Below, piece by piece: positions 17,052-24,770 of a stretch of 34,253 nucleotides of DNA. This DNA comes from an uncultured Oscillospiraceae bacterium. Its GTDB lineage: Bacteria > Bacillota > Clostridia > Oscillospirales > Acutalibacteraceae. The translations under genes were made by a program, and so were the position numbers. Position 1 is the stretch's first letter. Every line of letters begins with the position of its first letter. The notes beneath the pieces are model-generated. The model saw only the letters and a program-made list of their open reading frames with translations, made no database searches and had not been told where the DNA came from. The DNA lies in the NCBI GenBank assembly GCA_905211675.1, contig CAJMBP010000008.1, forward strand, positions 1-34,253, written 5' to 3'.

Positions 17052-17876
17052 TTATACTCCTGAATATGCAGAAAATCCGCCGTCAACCGGAACCGTAATT
17101 CCTGTTACAAAGCCTGACTTTGTTTCGTCTATCAACCAATCAACCGTTCCAAGCAGTTCTTCTGCTTCACCGAAACGGCCCATAGGTGTAGAACGCAAAA
17201 TTTTGTCGGTACGCGGTGTGGGAGAACCGTCTTGATTAAACAGCAATGCACGGTTTTGATTTGTAACGAAAAAGCCGGGGGCAATCGCATTGACGCGAAT
17301 TCCCTCTTTGGCAAAATGAACCGCGAGCCATGAAGTAAAGTTTGTAACTGCGGCCTTTGCGGCTGAATATGCGGGAATTTTTGTAAGCGGACGGTATGCG
17401 TTCATTGAAGAAATATTAAGCACACAGCAACCGCTTCTTCCTATCATATCAACCATAAACACCTGACTCGGAAGCAAAACGCCCTTTAAGTTCAGGTCAA
17501 ATACAAAGTTAAAGCCTTTTTCGTCAATGTTAAAGAAGGTTAATATATCCTCTGCGCTTTCGTCGCCCTTGACATACTCTTCATGCGCGGTTGTGCATTT
17601 GGGGTTATTGCCGCCTGCGCCGTTTATCAAAATATCGCACTTACCAAGGTCGGCAAGAACACGCTCGTGCACCGACTCAATGTCTGCTTTGTCAAGGCAG
17701 TTGCACTTGTACGCCTTTGCGGTACCGCCTTTTTCTTCAATGCGATCGGCAACTTTTTTTGCCGCCTCTTCATTAAGGTCAAGCAGTGCTACCTTTGCAC
17801 CCTTTGCCGCCAAAAATTCGGCAAAGCTTGAACAAAGAACGCCTCCTGCGCCGGTTATAACTATTACTTTATCCAT
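17052..17876 (-). CDS. uxuB: SDR-family fructuronate reductase (D-mannonate oxidoreductase)
   Basis: A 274-residue short-chain dehydrogenase that probably interconverts D-fructuronate and D-mannonate with NAD(H). The nucleotide loop is TGAGGVLCSSF at residues 8-18, with ALLDLNEE marking the end of beta 2. The catalytic block is SSMNAYRP followed by YSAAK near residues 168-172. The C terminus GITVPVDGGFSAYSGV is the usual SDR ending. Firmicutes often use this SDR type (B. subtilis YjmF/UxuB) next to uxuA rather than the long-chain E. coli UxuB. That context is the main reason for the assignment. It lies 15 bases after uxuA. Related SDRs act on gluconate or other aldonates, so the exact substrate is inferred. 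Confidence 0.78.
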   Translation of the reverse strand: MDKVIVITGAGGVLCSSFAEFLAAKGAKVALLDLNEEAAKKVADRIEEKGGTAKAYKCNCLDKADIESVHERVLADLGKCDILINGAGGNNPKCTTAHEEYVKGDESAEDILTFFNIDEKGFNFVFDLNLKGVLLPSQVFMVDMIGRSGCCVLNISSMNAYRPLTKIPAYSAAKAAVTNFTSWLAVHFAKEGIRVNAIAPGFFVTNQNRALLFNQDGSPTPRTDKILRSTPMGRFGEAEELLGTVDWLIDETKSGFVTGITVPVDGGFSAYSGV

Positions 17877-17891
17877 AACATATACCCTCTC

Positions 17892-18932
17892 TTATTTTTT
17901 GTCTTTTTCAATTGCTTCAAATAAGCCTGTAAGATATGTAGCGCCTAAAGCCCTGTCAAAAAGACCGTAGCCGTAACGGCCCTTTTCACCCCAGATCATT
18001 CTGCCGTGATCGGGGCGTACATAGCCGTCAAAGCCGTTGTCGCTTAAAGCCTTGGCTATTCCGTACATATCAACCGAACCGCAGTCGGTCGGATGGCCTA
18101 CCTCTTCAAATTTGCGAACGCCTGTATGCTTGATATTGCGCAAATGAACAAAGTGAATACGGTCGGCAAACTCGGTTGCCATATCAACAAGGTCATTATC
18201 GGGATTTGCGCCGAGTGAGCCGGTACAAAATGTAAGACCGTTGTTCTTTTCGGGAACAATGTTTAAAAACCTTTCAAGGTTTTCTTTGTTTGTGATAATT
18301 CTCGGAAGTCCGAACATACCCCATGGCGGATCATCGGGGTGAATTGCCATATTAACGCCCGCCTCTTTAGCGACGGGAATAACCGCCTTCAAAAAGGTTT
18401 CAAGATTTTTCCAAAGTTTTTCTTCGCCAAGCTCATGGTATGCTTCGATTAAGCCTTGAAGCTGCTCTTTTGTATAGCTTGCGTCCCAACCGGGAAGTGC
18501 CAAGTCGCCTTTAAGCGGGTCCATGGCAAGAACCGTTTGTTCATCATAGGCAAGCGCGTTGGCGCCGTCGGCCTGCTGATGCTCAAGCTCACTGCGAAGC
18601 CAGTCGAACACAGGCATAAAGTTATAGCAGATACATTTAACGCCCGCTTTGCCTAAACGGCGAACATTTTCACAATAGTTTTCAATAAGCCGCGGTGCGT
18701 TTTCGTTACCGAGTTTGATGTCTTCGGGTACGGGAACACTTTCTACAACCTCAAATTCAAGGTTGTGCGCGGCGGCTTTTGCCTTTATATCGGCAATGCT
18801 TTCCTCGCTCCAAACACCGCCCGGTTTAACATCATAAACCGCAGAAACAATACCTGTCATACCGGGTATTTGGCCGATTTTTTCAAGCGTTACCGGATCG
18901 GAATCGCCATACCAGCGGAATGTCATTTTCAT
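17892..18932 (-). CDS. uxuA: Mannonate dehydratase
   Basis: A 346-residue enzyme that dehydrates D-mannonate to 2-keto-3-deoxy-D-gluconate in glucuronate catabolism. The N terminus MKMTFRWYGDSDPVTLEKIGQ matches the UxuA family start. The metal-binding barrel shows HPDDPPWGMFGLPRI near residues 196-210, FCTGSLGANPDND, HFVHLRNI and YVRPDHGRMIWGE. The ATG at 18932 is supported by GGAAGG 9 bases upstream and by family alignment; the longer frame upstream covers the promoter and is not translated. It is the first gene of a six-gene operon, divergent from an AraC regulator. UxaC (uronate isomerase), KDG kinase and KDPG aldolase are not in this window. Confidence 0.95.
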   Translation of the reverse strand: MKMTFRWYGDSDPVTLEKIGQIPGMTGIVSAVYDVKPGGVWSEESIADIKAKAAAHNLEFEVVESVPVPEDIKLGNENAPRLIENYCENVRRLGKAGVKCICYNFMPVFDWLRSELEHQQADGANALAYDEQTVLAMDPLKGDLALPGWDASYTKEQLQGLIEAYHELGEEKLWKNLETFLKAVIPVAKEAGVNMAIHPDDPPWGMFGLPRIITNKENLERFLNIVPEKNNGLTFCTGSLGANPDNDLVDMATEFADRIHFVHLRNIKHTGVRKFEEVGHPTDCGSVDMYGIAKALSDNGFDGYVRPDHGRMIWGEKGRYGYGLFDRALGATYLTGLFEAIEKDKK

Positions 18933-19001
18933 ACACTTGTACCTTCCTCTTTCCAGATTTTCACAGTGTTTTTCTGTATATTTAATACTACTGTTGTGTA
19001 C

Positions 19002-19029
19002 ATTATACAATATTACTTTTAACAATCAA
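19002..19029 (-). promoter_or_regulatory. Promoter of the uxuA operon
   Basis: On the minus strand -10 TATAAT (19002-19007) and -35 TTGATT (19024-19029) are spaced 16 bp. The first 15-bp direct repeat begins at 19030, directly abutting the -35. That is the geometry expected for an AraC-type activator touching RNA polymerase. Confidence 0.65.
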
Positions 19030-19066
19030 ATTGCAAATATTATCTTATAACATTGCAAATATTATC
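19030..19066. repeat. Tandem 15-bp direct repeats, probable AraC-family operator
   Basis: ATTGCAAATATTATC occurs exactly at 19030-19044 and again at 19052-19066. The start-to-start distance is 22 bp, about two helical turns, so both copies lie on the same face of the DNA. The first abuts the uxuA -35. The second overlaps the -35 of the divergent regulator gene. This predicts activation of the operon and autoregulation by the AraC protein encoded at 19098. Confidence 0.75.
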
Positions 19067-19081
19067 AAAGTGTGTTATAAT
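19053..19081 (+). promoter_or_regulatory. Promoter of the araC-type regulator
   Basis: TTGCAA (19053-19058) and TATAAT (19076-19081) are spaced 17 bp, just before the ribosome binding site and ATG at 19098. The -35 is part of the second direct repeat, so a bound regulator would block its own promoter. Confidence 0.65.
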
Positions 19082-19097
19082 CATATCGGGTGATACT

Positions 19098-19916
19098 ATG
19101 AACAAATATTTTTCATTCAGACAGGATAATATTTACTGCCATTACCACTGTGACGAAAAGCCCGACAAGGAGTCTTTTAAATTGCACACGCACGACACCT
19201 GCGAGCTTTACATATTTGTGCGCGGAAAGGGCAAGTTTTTGATCGAGGGCAATGAATATCCGCTTTCGAACGGTGATATTTTGCTTATGCGCCCTGCCGA
19301 ATCGCATTACATTGATATTGACGCGTCAAAACCGTACGAACGGTTTTCGGTGCATTTCAGTGAAGATTTTTTCAGAACATTTGACAAAGACAATTTGTTG
19401 CTTGAACCGTTTTTAAACCGCGAAGCAGGCACATTCAACCGCTACTCGCGCGACGATTTTAAACCCGAAATTTACAACCTGCTTATAAATAATCTGCTGG
19501 GCGAAACCGATACACGCTATTTACAGATAAGCTGTAATTTACTACCGCTGCTAAACGAAATATACAAGGTGTATAAGTCAAACATAGATACCGTATCACA
19601 GGGAAATTCACCCATTCAGCAAATTGTTCGGTATATAAATAACCATATTAACGATAACATAACGCTTGATACTATATGCGCAAAGTTTTACATAAGCAAG
19701 CCGCAGTTATGCCGCAGTTTTAAATCGGCAACCGGTTCTACGGTTCAAAACTATATAAATGCAAAGCGGCTCGTAAATGCAAAGCGTATGCTTTCAAACG
19801 GAATTTCACCGACTCGCGCCGCCCAGCTAAACGGTTTTAACGATTATTCGGTATTCTACCGAGCATTTTGCAAAGAATACGGCAAAGCGCCGAAAAAAGA
19901 ATACAGCAAAACATAA
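19098..19916 (+). CDS. AraC-family transcriptional regulator of the uxuA operon
   Basis: A 272-residue regulator with an N-terminal cupin sensor and a C-terminal double helix-turn-helix. The cupin part shows FKLHTHDTCELYIFVRG (about residues 28-44) and GDILLMRPAESHYI. The DNA-binding part starts near residue 172 with IQQIVRYINNHINDNITLD and includes FYISKPQLCRSFKSATG and the AraC signature NGFNDYSVFYRAFCKEYGKAPKKE. ATG 19098 is chosen over an upstream in-frame start, because GGGTGAT lies just before it and the promoter lies between the two. It is divergent from uxuA, and 15-bp direct repeats sit between the promoters. The inducer is probably a sugar or sugar acid handled by the operon. Confidence 0.9.
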   Translation: MNKYFSFRQDNIYCHYHCDEKPDKESFKLHTHDTCELYIFVRGKGKFLIEGNEYPLSNGDILLMRPAESHYIDIDASKPYERFSVHFSEDFFRTFDKDNLLLEPFLNREAGTFNRYSRDDFKPEIYNLLINNLLGETDTRYLQISCNLLPLLNEIYKVYKSNIDTVSQGNSPIQQIVRYINNHINDNITLDTICAKFYISKPQLCRSFKSATGSTVQNYINAKRLVNAKRMLSNGISPTRAAQLNGFNDYSVFYRAFCKEYGKAPKKEYSKT

Positions 19917-19918
19917 GA

Positions 19919-19960
19919 AACACAGCCTGCGGTTTTTAATAATCTGCAGGTTGTGTTTTT
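19919..19960. terminator. Terminator after the araC-type gene
   Basis: AACACAGCCTGC (19919-19930) pairs with GCAGGTTGTGTT (19946-19957), one G-T wobble, followed by a T tract on the plus strand. It begins three bases after the stop codon. It may also weakly stop the convergent tcdA transcript, which ends at 19968. Confidence 0.75.
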
Positions 19961-19967
19961 GCACTTA

Positions 19968-20648
19968 TTATTTAATTAAATCTTTTATTACCTCACCGGC
20001 TGTTATAAGGCCGGCAACGCTCGGCACAAACGGCACCGAGCCTATAATGTTTTCGGGGTTTGTTGTAGGCGGTTCTTTTGAATAGACAACCTTAAGACTT
20101 TTTATGCCCTCTTTTTTAAGCCTTGTGCGCATTACCTTTGCAAGCGGACAGACGCTTGTTTTGTAAATATCGGAAACCTCAAGCATTTCGGGCTTTAATT
20201 TATTGCCTGTGCCCATTGATGAAATAACAGGCACGCCGACAGAATTTGCGCGTTTAATAAGTTCAACCTTTGCGCTTACGGTATCAACGGCGTCAATAAT
20301 GTAATCGTAAAGTGTCAAGTCAAGACTGTCGGCATTTTCAGGCAGATAAAACATTTTATGCACAGTAACGATACAGTCGGGGTTTATGTCGAGCACACGC
20401 TCCTTTGCAGTATCAACCTTATACTGCCCCAAGGTTTTATGAGTGGCATAAAGCTGCCTGTTAAGATTTGTTATACCGAACACATCGCTGTCTATAAGGT
20501 CGATGGCTCCTATACCCGAACGGGCAAGCGCCTCGACCGCGTAACTGCCTACCCCGCCTACGCCGAATACCGCAACTCGGCATTGCTTTAACCGTTCTAT
20601 CGCCTTTTCGCCCAAAAGCGCCGTTGTTCTTGTGTACTGATTTTCCAT
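19968..20648 (-). CDS. tcdA: tRNA threonylcarbamoyladenosine dehydratase (TcdA/CsdL, ThiF-like)
   Basis: A 226-residue E1-like enzyme that uses ATP to cyclise the t6A modification at position 37 of ANN-decoding tRNAs (ct6A). The nucleotide loop GVGGVGSYAVEALARSGIG is near residues 29-47. IDSDVFGITNLNRQLYAT follows, the typical ThiF/MoeB adenylation motif. A cysteine lies in TSVCPLAKVMRTRLKKEG, as in the family. The length is slightly short but normal for Firmicutes. It lies 9 bases after pdp and is the last gene of the nucleoside-salvage operon. Other ThiF-like adenylyltransferases are the alternative, but the TcdA-specific C-terminal part NPENIIGSVPFVPSVAGL fits well. Confidence 0.88.
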   Translation of the reverse strand: MENQYTRTTALLGEKAIERLKQCRVAVFGVGGVGSYAVEALARSGIGAIDLIDSDVFGITNLNRQLYATHKTLGQYKVDTAKERVLDINPDCIVTVHKMFYLPENADSLDLTLYDYIIDAVDTVSAKVELIKRANSVGVPVISSMGTGNKLKPEMLEVSDIYKTSVCPLAKVMRTRLKKEGIKSLKVVYSKEPPTTNPENIIGSVPFVPSVAGLITAGEVIKDLIK

Positions 20649-20657
20649 AAAGCTTCC

Positions 20658-21956
20658 TTACTTCACCGTTTTATATATAAGCGGCTCTTTTTTAGGCGCC
20701 GCGCCTATTTTAACCGACGACCTGTAAATTTCGGCCGCCGATTTAAGCTTGTCTTTGTCGTTGCCGTAAAGTGTGGCAAGGCTTTCACCGAAGCTTACAT
20801 AATCGCCCGTCTTTACGGCTAATTTTATCCCTGCCGTAAGGTCTATTTTATCATCCTTTTTAAGCCTGCCAGCACCCAAAATCGCCGCCGCGGTACCTAT
20901 TTTTTCGCAGTCCATTGCGCTTATAAAGCCGGAGGTGTCAGCCTTGATTTCCATACAGTAATCGGCTGTTTCAAAATTCGAGGTATCATCAATGCAGTCA
21001 GTGTCGCCGCCCTGCGCCGATATCCACTCACGCATTTTTAAAAACGCCATGCCGCTGTCAAGGGCGAGCTTTGCCTTTTTCAAGCCCTCTTGCTCGGTAA
21101 TGTTTTGAGAGAGGGCTATCATATTGCCCGCAAGAGCAACGGATATTTCGTAAATGTCACCCTTTTGCTTGCCCTTTAAAACATTTATGGCTTCAATAAC
21201 CTCAAGGCTGTTGCCTACGGCGTAGCCTAACGGTGTGTTCATATCGGTAATAAGTGCCGCTGTTTTTCTGCCGCACATTTTTCCTATGTTTACCATGCTT
21301 TGCGCCAATACGCACGCGTCGTCTTTAGTTTTCATAAAAGCGCCCGAGCCGTATTTAACATCAAGCACTATATTTTTAGCACCCGACGCCAACTTTTTGC
21401 TCATTACGCTTGATGTTATAAGCGGTATGCTTTCAACCGTGGCCGTAACATCGCGCAGGGCGTAAAGCTTTTTGTCGGCAGGGGTCAGATTGCCGCTTTG
21501 TGTTACCACGGCAACACCCACCTTGTTGACAATATTAAAAAATTCATCTGACGACAGGTCTGTTTTATAGCCCTTTATTGATTCTAACTTATCGGCAGTG
21601 CCGCCCGTGTGCCCAAGCCCCCTGCCCGACATTTTGGCAACCTTACAGCCGCAGGCCGCCGCTATGGGCGCTGCAATAAGTGTTGTTTTGTCGCCCACAC
21701 CTCCGGTGCTGTGCTTATCTACCGAAGCCTCACCGAAATAGGTTAAATCTAAAATATCGCCCGACATTGACATATATTGCGTAAGCGACGCTGTTTCCTG
21801 CTCGCTCATGCCGTTAAAATATATTGCCATAAGCAAAGCCGACATCTGATAATCCGGTATTTCGCCCGCGGTATATCCGTTTACAAAAAAGCGAATTTCC
21901 GCGTCATCTAAACCCTTACCGTCGCGTTTTTTTGCAATAATATCGTACATTCTCAT
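20658..21956 (-). CDS. pdp: Pyrimidine-nucleoside phosphorylase
   Basis: A 432-residue enzyme that phosphorolyses uridine, thymidine and deoxyuridine to base plus (deoxy)ribose 1-phosphate. The signature SGRGLGHTGGTADKLESIKG lies near residues 110-129, and DKHSTGGVGDKTTLIAAP binds phosphate just before it. The C-terminal domain beginning near residue 340 is the usual PYNP_C domain. The length is typical. ATG 21956 is four bases after the cdd stop. Downstream of deoD and cdd it completes a pathway from (deoxy)cytidine and purine nucleosides to pentose 1-phosphate. The deoA name (thymidine phosphorylase) is the alternative; Firmicutes enzymes are usually the broad-specificity Pdp. Confidence 0.95.
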   Translation of the reverse strand: MRMYDIIAKKRDGKGLDDAEIRFFVNGYTAGEIPDYQMSALLMAIYFNGMSEQETASLTQYMSMSGDILDLTYFGEASVDKHSTGGVGDKTTLIAAPIAAACGCKVAKMSGRGLGHTGGTADKLESIKGYKTDLSSDEFFNIVNKVGVAVVTQSGNLTPADKKLYALRDVTATVESIPLITSSVMSKKLASGAKNIVLDVKYGSGAFMKTKDDACVLAQSMVNIGKMCGRKTAALITDMNTPLGYAVGNSLEVIEAINVLKGKQKGDIYEISVALAGNMIALSQNITEQEGLKKAKLALDSGMAFLKMREWISAQGGDTDCIDDTSNFETADYCMEIKADTSGFISAMDCEKIGTAAAILGAGRLKKDDKIDLTAGIKLAVKTGDYVSFGESLATLYGNDKDKLKSAAEIYRSSVKIGAAPKKEPLIYKTVK

Positions 21957-21960
21957 AAAA

Positions 21961-22359
21961 TCATTCCTTTAAATTAAAAGAACTCGGCAACAGCTGCTCC
22001 AAGGTGTACTCTTCAAAGCTTTCATTGCTTGTTACGACAAGTATTTTAAAATTCTTTTTGCAAAATTCCGCCATCACCTGACGGCATACGCCACAGGGTG
22101 AAAAGGCGGTTAAAACGCCGTTTTTAATACCCGCGACGGCAATTGCCGAAAAATTTCTTTCACCCTCGCTTACTGCCTTTGCAAATGCGGTGCGTTCGGC
22201 ACATATAGTGGGTGAAAAAGCTGCGTTTTCAATATTACAGCCGATATAAACCCTGCCGTTTTCGCAAAGCAACGCCGCGCCTACCTTACAGTTTGAATAG
22301 GGCGAATATGAATTCTCAAGCGCCTCGATTGCCGCTTTGCACAAATCTTTTTTATTCAT
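21961..22359 (-). CDS. cdd: Cytidine deaminase
   Basis: A 132-residue homotetrameric-type zinc deaminase that converts cytidine and deoxycytidine to uridine and deoxyuridine. Zinc ligands are C53 in TICAERTAF, which also holds the proton-shuttle E55, and C89 and C92 in SPCGVCRQ. The ATG at 22359 is chosen because AGGTGG lies 4 bases upstream and the family starts with a short helix before YSPYSNCKVGAAL. The longer frame to 22479 overlaps deoD and is not supported. It sits between deoD and pdp, so its uridine product feeds the next enzyme. Confidence 0.95.
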   Translation of the reverse strand: MNKKDLCKAAIEALENSYSPYSNCKVGAALLCENGRVYIGCNIENAAFSPTICAERTAFAKAVSEGERNFSAIAVAGIKNGVLTAFSPCGVCRQVMAEFCKKNFKILVVTSNESFEEYTLEQLLPSSFNLKE

Positions 22360-22367
22360 ATTGCCAC

Positions 22368-23084
22368 CTACAGTCTGACTGCCGTTTCGAGTGCCAGACG
22401 CATCATATCGGTAAAAGAGGTTTGACGCTCCTCGGCGGTTGTTGCCTCTCCTGTTAAAATATGGTCGGACACAGTGCATATTGCAAGCGCATTTTTACCT
22501 AATCTTGCCGCATTCATATAAAGTGCCGCCGACTCCATTTCGACCGCCATAACCCCCATTTTAGCCCATTCGGCAGTCGAGGCGGAATCATCGTAAAAAG
22601 TATCCGACGAGTAAAGATTACCCACCTTAAACTCCAAGCCGAGTTCGGTTGCGGTTTCGGTGCAGGCTTTAAGCAGTTTATAACTGCATATAGGAGCAAA
22701 GGTGCCCGACAAACCGTACTGACTTGCATAATTTGAATTTGTGCATGCACCCATTCCTATAACAATGTCACGAACCTTTATGTTTTGGTTTATTGAGCCC
22801 GCCGAGCCTATTCGTATAATATTTTTTACATTAAAAAATTTGAACAGCTCGTATGAATATATTGCCATAGACGGCATACCCATACCGCTTGCCATAACCG
22901 AAACTGTCTTACCCTTGTATTCACCTGTGTATCCGTTAATGCCGCGCACACTGTTTACAAGCCGAGCATTTTCCAAAAAATTTTCGGCTATAAACTTTGC
23001 ACGCAGCGGGTCGCCCGGCATAAGCACGGTTTCCGCAAAATCTTCGGGAACTGCATCTATATGGGGAGTTGGGTAATCTGCCAT
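22368..23084 (-). CDS. deoD: Purine-nucleoside phosphorylase DeoD
   Basis: A 238-residue NP-I family phosphorylase acting on inosine, guanosine, adenosine and deoxy forms. The N terminus PTPHIDAVPEDFAETVLMPGDPLRAKFIAE holds the phosphate-binding GDP-R motif. IIRIGSAGSINQ and the purine/ribose-site block GVMAVEMESAALYMNA follow; the late acid is in TVSDHILTGE. The length is typical of bacterial hexameric DeoD. It lies 15 bases after the beta-CASP gene and 8 bases before cdd. Confidence 0.96.
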   Translation of the reverse strand: MADYPTPHIDAVPEDFAETVLMPGDPLRAKFIAENFLENARLVNSVRGINGYTGEYKGKTVSVMASGMGMPSMAIYSYELFKFFNVKNIIRIGSAGSINQNIKVRDIVIGMGACTNSNYASQYGLSGTFAPICSYKLLKACTETATELGLEFKVGNLYSSDTFYDDSASTAEWAKMGVMAVEMESAALYMNAARLGKNALAICTVSDHILTGEATTAEERQTSFTDMMRLALETAVRL

Positions 23085-23099
23085 AACTACACCTTCTTA

Positions 23100-24701
23100 T
23101 TATTTATCGTATTTATCGCACAAAGCGGTTATTTGATCTGCAAATTTAGATATATCTTTATTTGAACTGTCTTTATTTTTGTTTATAACTGAGAGCAAGC
23201 GCTGACCTGCGGCATAAAGCCGTGCAAAAACAGTATCTGCACGGTGTCTGCCCTCGCTTTTCTTTTCAATCCGTACAATTTTGCCCTTTTCCAAACACTC
23301 GCCGGTTGAAAGGTCATATTTGTCGCCGCTGAAGGGTGCAATTGCCTCGACGCCGAATTTTTCCTCAATTTCTTTTGCAAAGCTGTCACAAACACCGTCG
23401 TTACCGTGATTTACAAAAACGGTTTTTACACTGCCTTTGGTGTTTGACAGCCAGTCTAAAAGCATATTTTTATCGGCATGGCCGCTTATACCCGCCAAGG
23501 TGGCAATTCGCGCACGGACATTTATTTCTTCACCGAAAAGCTTTACGGTAGTTTCACCCTCAACAAGCTTGCGGCCTACCGTGCCTTCTGCCTGATAACC
23601 TACAAAAAGTACAGTGCTGTCGGCACGCCATAAATTATGCTTTAAATGGTGGCGGATACGACCTGCCTCGCACATTCCGGACGCCGAAAGTATAACCTTT
23701 GGGCTTTCGTCAAAATTTATAAGCTTTGAATCATCGGATGTAACCGACAGCTTAAGACCGTTAAAACGAAGTGGGTCTATACCCTGTTCAAGCAAATCAA
23801 GCGTTTCAGAATCGTAATAGTCGGTAAGACCTGACGAATAAATGCTTGTAGCCTCGACCGAAAGCGGACTGTCAACATAAACGGCAAAGTTTGCATGATT
23901 TTTTATAAGCCCCTGCTCTTTTATGTTGCGTATAAGATAAAGCATTTCCTGCGTTCTGCCCACGGCAAACGAGGGTATAACCACATTTCCGCCGCGGTCA
24001 AAGGTTTCCTGCAAAATTTCGGTAAGCTGTTCGGTGTAGTCGGGTCGCACACCGTGCGTACGGTCGCCGTAGGTCGATTCAATGACAACATAGTCTGCCA
24101 AGGGTGGTATCGACGGGTCGTTTATGAGCGGACGGTCAATGTTGCCCAAATCGCCCGAGAAAATCAGTCTTTTAGTTTCTCCGTTTTCGGTAATCTCAAA
24201 CAAAATACTTGCAGAGCCTAAAAGATGACCTGCGTCAATAAAGGTAATTCTTATGCCGTCAAAAATCTCGGCAGGTTCATTATAACCGTAATGGTTAAAC
24301 AGTTTTAGCGCATTTTCGGCGTCCTCTAATGTATAAAGCGGTTTGTATTCTTCTGCCCCTGCGCGCTTTGCCTTGCGGTTGCGCCACTCGGCTTCAAATT
24401 CCTGTATATGCGCAGAATCGCGCAGCATAATGCCGCACAGTTTTTGAGTAGCAAGTGTTGAGTATATTTTGCCCTTAAATCCAAGCGCCGCAAGATAGGG
24501 CAACTTGCCCGAATGGTCTATATGAGCGTGTGTTACGCAAACAGCGTCAATATCACATGCGGCAATCGGAATTTCACAGTTTTCGTAAATGTCGGTACCC
24601 TGCTCAAGCCCGCAATCTATAAGTATGTTTTTTCCGCAGGCTTCAAGCAAAGTGCACGAACCCGTGACTTCATGAGCGGCGCCTAAAAAGGTTAATTTCA
24701 T
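23100..24701 (-). CDS. Metallo-beta-lactamase/beta-CASP RNA hydrolase (YSH1/CPSF73-like)
   Basis: A 533-residue MBL-fold protein of the CPSF/Int11-like beta-CASP group, which in other bacteria and archaea comprises RNA-cleaving nucleases. The start LTFLGAAHEVTGSCTLLE is typical. Metal motifs are THAHIDHSGKLPYL (about 55-68), DAGHLLGSAS and FSGDLGNIDRP. Beta-CASP blocks include ESTYGDRTH, PSFAVGRTQE, SASGMCEAGRIRHHLKHNL and VNHGND. The last ~70 residues are lysine-rich and variable. It differs from RNase J, which is also present here. GGGGAG lies 10 bases before ATG 24701. It is the first gene of the nucleoside-salvage operon, so a role in RNA turnover that supplies nucleosides is an attractive but untested idea. 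Confidence 0.88.
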   Translation of the reverse strand: MKLTFLGAAHEVTGSCTLLEACGKNILIDCGLEQGTDIYENCEIPIAACDIDAVCVTHAHIDHSGKLPYLAALGFKGKIYSTLATQKLCGIMLRDSAHIQEFEAEWRNRKAKRAGAEEYKPLYTLEDAENALKLFNHYGYNEPAEIFDGIRITFIDAGHLLGSASILFEITENGETKRLIFSGDLGNIDRPLINDPSIPPLADYVVIESTYGDRTHGVRPDYTEQLTEILQETFDRGGNVVIPSFAVGRTQEMLYLIRNIKEQGLIKNHANFAVYVDSPLSVEATSIYSSGLTDYYDSETLDLLEQGIDPLRFNGLKLSVTSDDSKLINFDESPKVILSASGMCEAGRIRHHLKHNLWRADSTVLFVGYQAEGTVGRKLVEGETTVKLFGEEINVRARIATLAGISGHADKNMLLDWLSNTKGSVKTVFVNHGNDGVCDSFAKEIEEKFGVEAIAPFSGDKYDLSTGECLEKGKIVRIEKKSEGRHRADTVFARLYAAGQRLLSVINKNKDSSNKDISKFADQITALCDKYDK

Positions 24702-24727
24702 ACAAAATACACTCCCCTATGTAGTTG

Positions 24728-24756
24728 TGTATATATTTTACCATATTTAACTTATG
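24728..24756 (-). promoter_or_regulatory. Possible promoter of the beta-CASP/deoD/cdd/pdp/tcdA operon
   Basis: In the 69-bp gap after lacZ, the minus strand reads TAAAAT with a poor -35, TTTATT, 17 bp upstream. The position suits the gene at 24701, but the -35 match is weak, so this is tentative. The coordinates are approximate. Confidence 0.35.
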
Positions 24757-24770
24757 AAATAAAGTAAAAA

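Noticed and set aside
22360..22479. Longer cytidine deaminase with a 40-residue N-terminal extension
   Set aside because: The extension is the deoD coding region in another frame, and the ATG at 22359 has a good ribosome binding site.
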